Assembly (NCBI GenBank): GCA_002946415.1
Contig: NJPS01000048.1
Span: 248,001 to 312,000, forward strand
DNA: 64,000 bases
Source: Rutstroemia sp. NJR-2017a BVV2
Taxonomy: Eukaryota > Ascomycota > Leotiomycetes > Helotiales > Rutstroemiaceae
Direction of reading: 5' to 3'
The position numbers and the translations under genes are program-made. Under the pieces are notes generated by a model. That model saw nothing but the letters and a program-made list of their open reading frames with translations. It searched no databases and was not told where the DNA came from. The first letter of the stretch is position 1. The number at the start of each line of letters is the position of its first letter. This document shows, in pieces, positions 35,916 to 48,070 of the stretch.

Positions 35916-38900
35916 ATGGACGTGCATCGGATTGGATTTACTCAACTCTTGCATGGCAATAATGCTAGCGATGAAAGATATCGTATCAAGTAAGGACCTG
36001 ACTTCTAACCTACTTCTGCAATATAATTATTCTGCGTTATTTAACTTTTATAAGCATCATTCTCGTACATGGTCTTAGAGGACACCCACGATACACATGG
36101 GAATCCAGCCGAAAAGTGCCTAGTACATACAGGGACTCAGATACTATAGCTTCGAGCAAACGAAAACGTTTCAAATCTCTCTTCAAGCCTAAGTCTTCTG
36201 GATCGTCCACTGCGGATCAAGATACGTCTGAAGCATGTGCAGTATTCTGGCCTCAAGATTATCTTACTGAAGATATACCCGAGGCGAGAGTATGGATATA
36301 TGGATACAATGCAGATGTGATTGGGGGTCTATTCCAGTCCAACAATCAGAACAGTGTATCGCAGCATGGCAGAGATCTTGCGGTGAAGGCTGAGAGGGAG
36401 ATTGACAATGAGGTAGACTAAACTATTGTTTCTATACAAGACGTGAAAAGTATTAACAATGATTTCAGTATCCCTTTGTGTTTGTAGCACACAGTTTGGG
36501 TGGTATCATCGTAAAGGATGTGAGTTTCAATTTGCAATTAGTAATAATTATGAATACTAACTATCAAACCAAAGGCGATACACAGATCTCAACCAATTTG
36601 TATACGAACCAAATCGATCGTTTTTCTCGGAACACCACATCGAGGGAGTACATCTGCAGGATGGGCCGAAATCGCATCAAATCTTGCTCGACTAGCCTTA
36701 CAAGACTCGAACAAGAAGATTCTCGAAACATTGGAGGTGAATAGTGAAGTCCTCGATAATATTCATGAAGAGTTTAAAACAATTGTGCACAAGTATAGTA
36801 TTAAGATCCACTCATTTCAAGAGGCACGAGCAATATCAGGCATAAAGGGACTACATAATAAGGTAAGTGGTCAAAAGATTCTGTCTCTTTTTATCTATAT
36901 ATTGACTAGATAATATAATAGATAGTCGATGACTTCTCCTCAAAACTTGACTTACCATCAATACTTGAAACGGTCGAGAGCATCGATGCAAACCATATGG
37001 AAATGGCAAGATGTAGCGATAGAACGGATCCACAATATCGTGCTATCCTAGGCGTGCTTAGGCAAACTACTCGCAATCTGAGTTTGAGCACAGCAAGTTC
37101 TATGCCCTATTCTGATATACATGTGCTAATTAATACTTATTAGAATATCTCCCTCAACAATGATCCTTCCGTTGTGAATACCACCACTTTCAATTCACAA
37201 CACCGCGAACACGAAATTCGGTATCTATCCGGTACACAGAATGACCTGAAAGGCAATCTTACAAATATAGGCGGGTCCCAACTCAATGCGGTAAACTTTA
37301 ATTCTGGAAGGGGATCGATTAATATCAATACTCACACCTCGGACAACAGTTGCCTACATGACCTACGAACCACCGACCCACGACTAGACAAACAACGCAT
37401 CGAAGAGACTAAAGGAGGACTGCTCATAGATGCATACAACTGGATTTTCAATAATAACGATTTCAAAAAATGGCACTACGATCAAAGCAATCGCCTTCTA
37501 TGGATTAAAGGAGATCCTGGCAAGGGCAAGACTATGTTGTTCTGTGGTATCATAAATGAGTTGCAGAAATCCGATAAATACACCTTAGCCTATTTCTTCT
37601 GTCAAGCTGTCGACAATCGGATCAATAATTCTGTAGCTATCCTACGAGGCCTTATCTATATGCTATTAGATCAGCAGCTTGCCCTTCTGCCTCATTTACG
37701 AAAAAGATACGAGACGGCAGGTGAGCAGCTATTCAAAGATGTTAATACATGGACAGCGCTCTCTGCGATTTTGAGGGACCTCTTGAATGATGAAAATTTG
37801 GAGCCAACGATTATGATTGTAGATGCACTTGATGAGTGTCAGGAAGGCTTGCCACAGTTGCTTCGCCTAATTGTTTCAGTCTTACCCATTTCTCCTCGTG
37901 TTAAATGGCTTGTCTCTAGTCGAAACTGGCCCGAAATCGAAGAGCAATTACAACGGGGTGAACAGGGAATGCCGCTCAGCCTCGAGTTGAATGCCGAATC
38001 AGTGTCTGCTGCTGTCGAATGGTATGTGGAAGAAAAGGTGGATTACCTTGCAAGAACAAAAAGATACTCGCCGAAGATAAGGAATACTATCAAACTTCAT
38101 CTTTCACAAAATGCAAACGGAACCTTTCTTTGGGTAGCTTTAGTCTGTCAAAATCTTGAGAAGTCTCGATTATTTACGATTTCAAAGCTACAAGATTTCC
38201 CTCCTGAGCTTGATCCATTATATGATCGCATGATACAACAGATAATAGGTATGGAAGATATCGAAGCACGCAAACTCTGCCTTAAGATTCTAGCTATTGC
38301 GGTAACAGTATATCGACCTGTTACGCTCGACGAACTGGCATCCTTGATCGGGTTGGATAATGATAACGAGGTTCCACTAGAAGAAATGATACAACTTTGT
38401 GGCTCCTTTCTGACTATTCGTGGACGTAGTGTCTTCTTTGTACATCAGTCAGCAAAGGACTTCCTCTCTCTCAAGGCAGCTGAAACAATATTTCCTGATG
38501 GGATTAGTTGTGTCCATAACGAGGTATTTCGAAATTCGATAACAATTATGAGCAAGACGCTCAAACGCGATATATACGACTTGCGCCATCCCGGTATCAC
38601 TATTGACCAGATCGAGCAGCCCAATCCCGATCCACTGACATATATACGATATTCTTCTATCTACTTGGTTGATCATTTAAGAGATGGAAATCCTGAACAA
38701 AACGGAAAACATGTTCAAAATAACAGGGTCATCTATAAATTCCTAACAGAGCATTTGTTGCATTGGTTGGAAGTTACAAGCTTGATGAGGAACATTTCAG
38801 AGATCATCATTGCAATACGGTCTTTAGAATCTTACACTCCTGTATGTCAATATTATTTCTTATTTAATTTCATAAGGAATTCGACTAATAGACAATGAAG

Positions 38901-41018
38901 GCTAATAAGGATCCTGAACTCTATACTCTTATTCATGATGCTAAACGATTTGTCCTTCATAACCGAACAGGAATTGAACAAGCACCTCTTCAAATATATT
39001 GTTCAATACTGTTCTTTGCTCCGGAAGAGAGTATTATTCGAAAAACATTTCAAAAGTCCATTCCTCGTTGGATTTCTAAAATATCGAGGACGCGATCAAA
39101 TTGGAGTGCCGCTCTGCAAACACTCGAGGGTCATTCAAATAAGGTTAGCTCAATAGCCTTCTCGCCGGATGGTAAGATAATCGCTTCAGGCTCTGACGAT
39201 CAAACAATCCGGCTCTGGGATACAGCAACAGGCGAGCTACAGCAAATACTCAAGGGTCATTCGGAAGGGGTTAATTCAGTAGCCTTCTCGCCGGATAGCA
39301 GAATAGTTGCTTCAGGCTCTCGCGATCAAACGATCCGGCTCTGGGATGCAGCGACAGGTGAGCTACAGCAAATACTCGAGGGTCATTCGGAAGGGGTTAG
39401 CTCAATAGCCTTCTCGCCGGATAGCAGAATAGTTGCTTCAGGCTCTCATGATCGAACAATCCGGCTCTGGGATGCAGCGACAGGTGAGCTGCAGCAAACG
39501 CTTGAGGGTTATTCGGATTGGGTTAAATCAGTAGCCTTCTCGCCTGATAGCAGGATAGTTGCTTCAGGCTCTGACGATCGAACAATCCGGCTCTGGGATG
39601 CAGCGACAGGTGAGCTGCAGCAAACGCTTGAGGGTCATTCGGAAGGGGTTAATTCAGTAGCCTTCTCGCCTGATAGCAGGATAGTTGCTTCAGGCTCTCA
39701 TGATCAAACAATCCGGCTCTGGGATACAGCGACAGGCGAGCTACAGCAAACGCTCGAAGGTCATTCAGATAGGGTTAATTCAGTAGCCTTCTCGCCTGAT
39801 AGCAGGATAGTTGCTTCAGGCTCTGACGATCAAACGATCCGGCTCTGGGATATAGCGACAGGCAAGCTACAGCAAACGCTCGAGGGTCATTCGGAAGGGG
39901 TTAATTCAGTAGCCTTCTCGCCTGATAGCAGGATAGTTGCTTCAGGCTCTCGCGTAGTTGCTTCAGGCTCTCGCGATCAAACGATCCGGCTCTGGGATAC
40001 AGCAATAGACGAGCTACAGCAAATACTCGAAGGTCATTCAGATAGGATTAACTCAGTAGTCTTCTCGCCTGATAATGGTAGGATAGTCGCTTCAGGCTCT
40101 GACGATCAAACGATCCGGCTCTGGGATACAGCGACAGGCGAGCTACAGCAAATACTCGAAGGTCATTCAGATAGGGTTGATTCAGTAGCCTTCTCGCCTG
40201 ATAATGGTAAGATAATCGCTTCAGGCTCTGACGATCAAACAATCCGGCTCTGGGATGCAGCGACAGGCGAGCTACAGCAAACTCTCAAAGGTCATTCAGA
40301 TAGGGTTAGGTCAGTAGCCTTCTCGCCTGATAATGGTAGAATAGTTGCTTCAGGTTCTCGCGATCAAACAATCCGGCTCTGGGATGTAGTAACAGGCGAG
40401 CTACAACAAATACTCAAAGGTCATTCGGATTGGGTTAGGTCAGTAGCCTTCTCGCCTGATAATGGTAAGATTATCGCTTCAGGCTCTGACGATGAAACAA
40501 TCCGGCTCTGGGATACAGCAACAGGCGAGCTACAGCAAACACTCGAAGGTCATTCGGATTGGGTTAACTCAGTAGCCTTCTCGCCTGATAATGGTAAGAT
40601 TATCGCTTCAGGCTCTGACGATCAAACAATCCGGCTCTGGGATGCAGCGACAGGCGAGCTACAGCAAACTCTCGAAGGTCATTCAGATAGGGTTAGGTCA
40701 GTAGCCTTCTCGCCGGATAGCAGGATAGTTGCTTCAGGCTCTGACGATAAAACGATCCGGCTCTGGGATGCAGCGACAGGCAAGCTACAGCAAACGCTCG
40801 AAGGTCATTTTTTGAAGGCATCTTCTATCTTTGATTCATACTTTATATCGAATGATTGGATAGCTGAGAGGGCAGGTGGAGAAATATTGAATATTCTTTG
40901 GCTTCCTCCTGATTATCGACCGTCTGCTATATCTGTTTACAAGGAAATTATAGTTATAGGGCATTCATCAGGCGGTATTTTCTTATTTAGACTCGAATAT
41001 AGAAATCGTATTTTGTAG
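35916..41018 (+). CDS. NLR-type STAND protein: SesB-like esterase / NACHT / WD40
   Basis: Seven exons (35916-35989, 36055-36412, 36469-36519, 36575-36862, 36922-37092, 37144-38841, 38892-41018) give 1588 residues. Residues about 25-280 are an alpha/beta-hydrolase of the SesB-like serine-esterase type used as an NLR effector domain: ILVHGLRGHPRYTW, VAHSLGGIIVKD with nucleophile Ser153, VFLGTPHRGS, and VDDFSSKLDLP...IDANHMEMARC. The NACHT NTPase follows, with Walker A GDPGKGKT (437-444) and Walker B IMIVDALDEC (about 537-546). Residues 958-1515 are 13 near-identical WD40 repeats, then a degenerate one. The intron at 37093-37143 appears to be GC-AG (GCAAGT donor). The architecture is that of the Podospora HNWD-like family, in which het-e and het-d control nonself recognition; the effector domain differs (HET there, esterase here). 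Ligand binding to the WD40 blades is expected to trigger NACHT oligomerisation and activation of the esterase. Confidence 0.92.
39123..40796 (+). repeat. Array of 13 highly identical WD40 repeats
   Basis: Thirteen tandem coding units of 126 nt (repeats 1-6 and 13), 129 nt (repeats 8-12) and 147 nt (repeat 7). Consensus start GHSDRVNSVAFSPD and end IRLWDAATGELQQT are nearly invariant. Differences concentrate in the two residues after GHS (EG, DR, DW, NK), the residue before SVAF (N, S, K, R, D), and the residues flanking D in the GS-x-D-x-T turn (D/R/H and Q/R/E/K). Repeat 7 carries an extra 21 bp. Confidence 0.97.
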
Positions 41019-41282
41019 GTCAAAATGAATTTGAGTATAACTATCAAATACTACTCTACTTCCATCTTTAATCTAATACTCTTTTATTTTTCCTTCTCTG
41101 TAACAGAGAGGTTGGAGGAGGTTTATCATTATATAAACTTTCTATTTGCCATCTTGATTCTAGCACCTTCTGATATTTAGAGCTTGATTATATCGCAGTA
41201 TCTCCGTGCCTAACTCATAACTTGACATGATGGGAGATGGTTTCGAGCACAGGATTGGACGGTCATCACGCTTATACAAGCG

Positions 41283-41401
41283 CTAAACCTTTCCGTATCA
41301 AGGAAAATTAGGTATCCCGTCCGCTCTGCCATACACAAGCCTTGAATCGGTGGATTGGTAGTTGGGTGGGTGACCACCAGCGAATCCCCACTGTTGTATG
41401 T
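41283..41401 (+). rRNA. 5S rRNA copy with decayed 5' end (probable pseudogene)
   Basis: From about 41302 the sequence follows fungal 5S rRNA closely: AAGGAAAA, TATCCCGTCCGCTCTGCCAT, then GTAGTTGGGTGGGTGACC ACCAGCGAATCCC and GTTGTATG followed by a T run. The internal RNA polymerase III control region (around 41330-41380) is intact. The first 19 or so bases are not ACATACGACCATA-like and cannot pair with the 3' GTTGTATG end to form helix I, so the copy is probably a 5'-damaged pseudogene. Dispersed single 5S copies, including pseudogenes, are usual in filamentous ascomycetes. Confidence 0.75.
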
Positions 41402-41406
41402 TTTTT
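41401..41406 (+). terminator. Pol III T-run
   Basis: Six T residues directly after the 5S 3' end, the standard RNA polymerase III termination signal. Confidence 0.6.
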
Positions 41407-41994
41407 GTTTTTCAACTCATATTTTTGTCTTTTTGTCATCTGGATTCGGTGAAACCAAGCAGGTAAGTAAGACTTTGACGGAAGTTTATGACGTACTTCA
41501 AAGTTCAAGACGGGAATACTGTTACTGGTGCACTGAGGATGATCCTTTTGCCTAGTTTTCACAGGCATACGTTGCATGTATACTCGTATCAAGCCTGGAA
41601 AGCTGCAAGAAATATAACAAGGGGATGTAACAACGATCCTGTACTGCAATGATATTAAATACCTATAATTGCAATTCAAATCATACTCTCATGCAACCAT
41701 TCCTCCCGGAATGTAATCAGGAGCGCCTATTATACAAGTCAACTTCATAGTAGACTTCCGATCAGACCCTGCGCTTGCCAACAAAGTGTACACATCAATA
41801 CTTTCCCCATCTCCCAGCCCGTATTTTATTGGTATCTACCAACTCCACATTCGGTGTCGAACGCCGCCCCCAACTCCGGACCCTGTATCCACTGCTTTTA
41901 TAGCAGCCAAGTAAAATACCACCAAGTCAAGCCAAAAGTCCCACCTTCTGAAATCGAATAATCTTAACTTTGTCTCGTGCCAAACCCCCAAATT

Positions 41995-42988
41995 TTACTC
42001 AATGCTCAGTCGCATCTTCTCCGAGAGCCCGGGACTTTCCAGTAACGGTACCTTTGTATGACCTTCACTCCCCATATCCTTGTCTCTATTGAGTCTCTCC
42101 CAGTCCCTCCTCCAATTAACAATACCCTCGTCGAGTTCATCATTCAGAGTTTCATCCGCTAGGAACTTAGTATACTTTGCTGCTGTAGCTTTCTTTTCGA
42201 CACGGCGGTAATTGACCAATGACTGGCAAGAGGATAGATCTTTCTCCCTGTTTAAATATAAGCTACCGGATCTGGAAATATGCAAACGAGCAAGACACAA
42301 AAAGGCGAGGGTCATGTAATGGTACCTACAGCTTTGCAACACGTGCCTGAAGACTGGCGTTCTCGTGGGTTTTAGCTCGTAGCTGGTCGTCACGTAAAGC
42401 GTGAATGCGCTAAAGATGATCAGCATACGCTTCTTGAGACGAGAGGCTCTAACTCACATTACTCTCTGCTCTGGTAACTTGGAGGTCAGTGATGACTTTC
42501 ACTAGTCTTGAGTTTAGCTCATCAACCGACTCTGCTATGTCGGCAGCTCTAGAAACCGTCATTCGAGATCTCCGTGGCCGGCTATGGGGTCGATGAAGTG
42601 GCGTCCTGGGCCATCGTAAGAAGCTGCTTGTGGGTGTAAGAGGTCGTGCCCAAAACAGGTCTTCTGAGTCTCTTCGTAGTGGTGATTGACTCTTTTCGTC
42701 GACATCACTCAGACTCGGACTCGAACTCGCTTGTTCCACCTTCAACAATGTCTCCATCTCGTCCGTCTTCCTGTGCAGTTCTGTGATGGCAGAATCCTCA
42801 ACATCATCATGTGATAATTTCGCCAGGAGATCATTGAGTCTCTGGATAAGGACGTCCTTATTGTCCTCTGCATCCTGACCTGAGGAGCGTCTGCCAGCAG
42901 AGCTACAAATGTCTGAGATTGCGGGGGAAAGTGGTGAGGAGAATTGACGATGAAGCATTGAGAGGCCCAGATGTTGGTGTAAATTCAT
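41995..42988 (-). CDS. Coiled-coil protein, hypothetical
   Basis: Three exons (42988-42458, 42409-42330, 42271-41995) joined across 48- and 58-nt introns give 295 residues. The first 60 residues are Ser-rich; residues about 45-85 (DNKDVLIQRLNDLLAKLSHD, ELHRKTDEMETLLKVEQ) and about 150-205 (AADIAESVDELNSRLVKVITDLQVTRAESN continuing across the intron as RIHALRDDQLRAKTHENASLQARVAKL) form coiled coils separated by a Pro/Arg/Ser-rich linker. The C-terminal 90 residues are charged and helical (EGIVNWRRDWERLNRDKD). No enzymatic motif is present. This pattern fits a structural, spindle-pole or trafficking adaptor but I do not recognise the family. The small middle exon is well supported because only that splice keeps the coiled coil open. 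Confidence 0.72.
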
Positions 42989-43472
42989 GATTGTGATTGC
43001 TGTGGTTCATGCAAAGAACAGCGACGTGCAAAGCTACTGCGGCTATCTCCAGCGAGCATTTGTCGTGCGATCCGTACTGTGATGAATGAAAATACTTGTA
43101 ACCATCATGACAGCGCAGAATCAATTACAAGTATACAGTTCAATAATGTCCAACAAATAGACTAAATCAGGGGCGTTGTATGGGCGGATCGTAGTGGGGT
43201 TCCTTCTGGAAGTTTATGTCGCAGCTTCCGTTTCGGCGCACTAGCAGCTCCCAGCTTACCTTAGCACAAATCGAAAATCCAAGATGAATCAGCGAAGGTA
43301 AGAATTTCTGCCGACCACAAACAAAAGAACTGTTCTCGTCTTACAAAGTACAATTCTTCTCTGATTTCTGACACTAGTTTCCCCGGTATCTTCTATCTAG
43401 ATATTTACCAAATTCATCTCACAGTATATCGCATTTCCCGCTCCCAATTCCGAATCAGACACCCCAATCGCA
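42989..43472. promoter_or_regulatory. Shared divergent promoter region
   Basis: 484 bp between the divergent coiled-coil gene and TRP2. It must contain both promoters; no specific site is nameable from sequence alone. Confidence 0.5.
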
Positions 43473-45221
43473 ATGGTAGTGGGGGTATGTATGCCACATA
43501 ATGACTCCTCCAAATGGTTGAACAATAGCTTACAACGCACTTAGGACCTTTCTCCATCCCTCGCGGAAATCTCGACCGTTCTCTCTAAGGTTTCGGCCAA
43601 AGAATATGCACCCAATCTAGTTCCAATATATAAGGAGATATCCTCGGACCTCATTACACCATCCGCCGCATATCTCAAAATCTCCGCACATTCAAAGTCC
43701 GAACATTCGTTTTTGTTCGAAAGTGCCGCTACAGAAAAGGTTGGGAGGTATAGCTTTATTGGAGCTGGACCTCGAAAGGTTCTAAAGACAGGAGAGGGAC
43801 ATGGTGAACAAGTGGACCCGTTACCGTCATTAGAAGCAGAGTTGGCGAAATGCAGGGTAGCGCAAATACCAGGGCAGAAGCTACCACCGTTGACTGGAGG
43901 AGCAATTGGCTATGTCGGATATGACTGTGTGCGATACTTCGAGCCAAAAACAGCACGACCCATGAAAGATGTGCTCAAGGTTCCCGAGTCACTCTTCATG
44001 CTCTTCGATACAATTGTCGCATTCGATCGATTTTTTGGCGTTATAAAAGTTATCACATATCTCCACGTTCCGGAGGATCTTTCGGATATTCCGGCCGAAT
44101 ACGACAAGGCGCAGGCCATAATTGATGAGATCGTTGCGGTTCTAGAATCACAAGAAACACCATTACCCCTCCAACCACCTATAGCACAGGACCAGGAATA
44201 CACCTCCAACATAGGGCGAGAGGGATACGAGCAGCATGTTAAGAACCTTAAGAATCACATCACAGCAGGGGACATCATCCAAGCCGTACCGTCTCAACGT
44301 TTTGCACGACCAACGACGCTTCACCCCTTCAACATCTACAGACACCTCCGCACTGTCAACCCTTCCCCATACCTTTTCTACGTAAACTGTGGAGAGTTCC
44401 AAATCGTCGGTGCATCCCCTGAACTGCTCGTCAAAGACGAAGATGGCCGCATCATCACTCACCCCATCGCCGGAACCGTCAAGCGACACCCCGACCCCAA
44501 GATCGATGAAGAGCTTGCGGAAGAATTGCGCAGCTCTCTTAAAGACCGCGCGGAGCACGTCATGCTTGTTGATCTCGCGCGAAACGACATCAACCGAGTC
44601 TGTGACCCTTTGACTACTCGCGTCGACCGGTTAATGGTTGTCGAGAAATTCAGTCACGTGCAGCATTTAGTTTCACAAGTGTCGGGAGTCCTGAGGAAAG
44701 ACAAGACGAGATTCGATGCATTCCGTTCCATCTTTCCAGCTGGAACAGTCTCTGGCGCACCGAAGGTGAAAGCCATGGAACTTATAGCTGAGTTGGAGAA
44801 GGAGAAGAGAGGTGTTTATGCTGGTGCGGTCGGGTATTTCGGCTATGGGAGCGTGGATGCCGAGGGCAATGAATATGAGGGAGCAATGGATACGTGTATT
44901 GCTCTACGGACAATGATGGTCAAAGACGGAGTTGCCTATCTTCAAGCCGGTATGTCCCATGTACTCCTGCGCTCCACAATTCCTAATATTGACTTTTCCC
45001 CTCTAGGTGGCGGCATCGTATTCGATTCAGATCCATACGACGAGTGGATGGAAACAATGAACAAGCTTCGCGCAAACATGACCTGTATAACGGGCGCCGA
45101 GAAGCTGTATTCTGGGTTGCAGGAGAAATCCAATGGCACCGCTTCAGCCAGCCTTACAGGACCGGAAACACTACCAGGGAGGCCGGACAATAAGCCACAT
45201 GTCGATTTGGCTGCTGGATAG
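43473..45221 (+). CDS. TRP2: Anthranilate synthase component I
   Basis: Three exons (43473-43484, 43545-44949, 45007-45221) give 543 residues. The first coding exon is only 12 nt (MVVG) before a GTATGT donor. The last intron (44950-45006, 57 nt) is stop-free and in frame; splicing joins YLQAG to GGIVFDSDP, the conserved sequence, so it is a true intron. The enzyme makes anthranilate from chorismate with glutamine-derived ammonia, the first committed step of tryptophan synthesis. Signature blocks: FLFESAATEKVGRYSFIGAGP near the N-terminus (regulatory site region), TAGDIIQAVPSQRF, ASPELLVKDEDGRIITHPIAGT, DLARNDINRVC, FSHVQHLVSQVSG, and FPAGTVSGAPKVKAMELI of the chorismate-binding domain. No glutamine amidotransferase domain is fused, so it needs the separate component II (TRP3/TRP1). 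Confidence 0.96.
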
Positions 45222-45732
45222 AGGAAAGCTTTGCTGTCAGGAACGTGTAGGTAGCCAAGCCAGATTCAAATCACAAAAACGTTCATACCGTTCAACGTAT
45301 GTTGCGTCTCTAGCCACGAAATGTGTCAAATGGAGAAGGGCTGGGAAAAATTGAGATCCTGGTCCTGGCTACGGACGATAAGTGGGTTATGCATGCAATA
45401 AATGTCTGTTCTCTTGATCCACTTTGACGCAACCTGGAACACGCCAGATGGGTAATTACAATGAATATGGCATGAACAACTCATACATGCACTCGATCTA
45501 GGTTCGAAAGAGACTCAGTGACATAAAACCTTTTTTTGGTACTTCCTAGGCACGTTCTGTGCTGCTGTCAAACGCGGCCTCAAATCAAATCAAAAGACTG
45601 TGTAAAGCGTGAAGAGGAGATCTTTATAATTTTTTGGTCGATCGACGATACTAATGTGCAAACACAATTCTAATCTAACCTAGAATACAGTCGTCGTGTC
45701 TAATACTATGAATACAGTCTTGGAAACATCCT
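45222..45732. other. Intergenic between convergent genes
   Basis: 3' flanks of TRP2 and cytochrome c; nothing else recognised. Confidence 0.6.
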
Positions 45733-46606
<874 letters not shown>

Positions 46607-47085
46607 TGTGACTGATTAATAAAATGTAGAGCTAACAATTAGGAAGTATTAAGTCTTTATTTGAAGAGGAATTGCTCAGGTAGGATTGCAAGACGTTGAA
46701 GTTTGTTAAGGAATTTTTTTATGGAATTGGAAGAGAGAAAAAAGTAAAATCGATGGCATAAGAAGGTTTCTGTCTCTTTTAGTGTGAGGACCAAAATTCC
46801 CGAAATGACAGCTTAATTATCACAAGCCACAGTTTGGGGAGCTGGCGGACCAATGAGAAGAAGTGAAATTGTCAGAGGCTGTGGCTCGTGCTCGGAGTCC
46901 TCGGGAATTCGCGGAATTACTTGATGGATCTTGGAAGTTTTTTTGTTCGATCTCAGCTGCGTCAATGCGATTCGCGGGGTGACGTACAATTATTTTTCGT
47001 ATTCGTACTCAGGCCATTGCTGACTACTCATTGATATTTGATGAAGCTTCATTGAGCAAGCGCATTTGCGGCCAGATCCTTCATC
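46607..47085. promoter_or_regulatory. Shared divergent promoter region
   Basis: 479 bp between the divergent cytochrome c gene and the gene for a mitochondrial protein. Both products are probably mitochondrial, so common control is possible, but no site is identified. Confidence 0.5.
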
Positions 47086-47939
47086 ATGGCGCCTACTGCA
47101 TCAATTCCTAGATTTCTCTTACCTCTCCGACCACCTCTCTGGTCTCTATCGCCTAAGACCACCATCCGCCATGCCTCCAAGAAGAGCGCACCCGCGAAAA
47201 AGGGCCCCTCAGCCCCCTCTCCCCCCTCCAAGCCCCTCGTTCTCGAAAAGCCTGCCAAATTCGTTCCTCCTTCTCACCCCGCGCGTCTGCGTAAAGACCC
47301 TCCGAGATACACAGGTCCTCAGCTGAGCGCAGAGCAAATCGCCCGGCAGAGTGTGAAGAAATATCCAAATATGATGCCCCCACCGGGGACATTTATGCAT
47401 TGGTTCTTGAATAACAAGTCTATTCACGTCTGGATTGCGCTGGTACGTTCACTCCTTGAGTTGTCCAGGCTTCTCGATTGGCTAACCGTCCCAAGGGAAC
47501 ACTGAGCACGCTTGCCGGCGGAGTATTCGTCACAAACTTCAAGCGGGACTCACCATTTGGCGACATGCTTCCGCATTGGACGCAGCTATTCTTACATCCA
47601 ATAGCATTTACGAGGACGGTGATTGAAGTGCTGCGACTGCATACGGCTCATGTCACAGCAGAGACAATGGAGAGGAGGAAGCACAAGGTGGAGGATGTTG
47701 CAAAGAGGGCCGCATATAGGAAGGCGCATGGGCTGGATCAAGATCAAGGATTCGGTGGATGGACTGCCAAGACCGACGATGAAGTTCTGGGGCCAGCAAT
47801 CAAATTGGGAGACGGCAAGGTTGCAGGCGAGGTTGGGGGAACGGCTACAGAGGTTCCAACTGAAGGGCATGGTGAGGAAGAGAAGAAGATTGTGCTTGAG
47901 AAGAAGTTCTCGGGGAAGAAGTGGTTGGGAATATGGTGA
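47086..47939 (+). CDS. Predicted mitochondrial protein of unknown function
   Basis: Two exons (47086-47442, 47496-47939) joined across a 53-nt phase-0 intron give 266 residues. Residues 1-33 (rich in Arg, Pro, Ser; PRFLLPLRPPLWSLSPKTTIRHASKK) look like a mitochondrial targeting sequence with an RHAS-type cleavage site. Residues about 95-160 contain YPNMMPPPGTFMHWFLNNKS, VWIALGTLSTLAGGVFVTNFK with one probable membrane helix, and SPFGDMLPHWTQLFLHP. The rest is a charged soluble tail (KHKVEDVAKRAAYRKAHGLD). I believe this is a conserved ascomycete family but cannot name a function. Its neighbour on the other strand is cytochrome c. Confidence 0.8.
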
Positions 47940-48070
47940 AAAGGCTGTAAACATATGGACTACCATGATGTGAGATGGCTTTACGATGGCCAGGTGATAC
48001 GATACCAGATGAGTGCACTATTGGTTGAAGACGAAGGGTATCATTGTATAAAATTCCTCTAGAAAATCCA

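Larger units (their letters stand above)
41019..41994. other. Intergenic with 5S copy
   Basis: AT-rich 3' flank of the NLR-type gene, then a 5S rRNA-like sequence (41283-41401), then the 3' flank of the minus-strand coiled-coil gene. The minus-strand frame at 41308-41679 is the reverse of the 5S copy and its flank, not a gene. Confidence 0.6.

Noticed and set aside
41308..41679. 123-codon minus-strand ORF
   Set aside because: It runs through the reverse complement of the 5S rRNA sequence, so its coding appearance is accidental.
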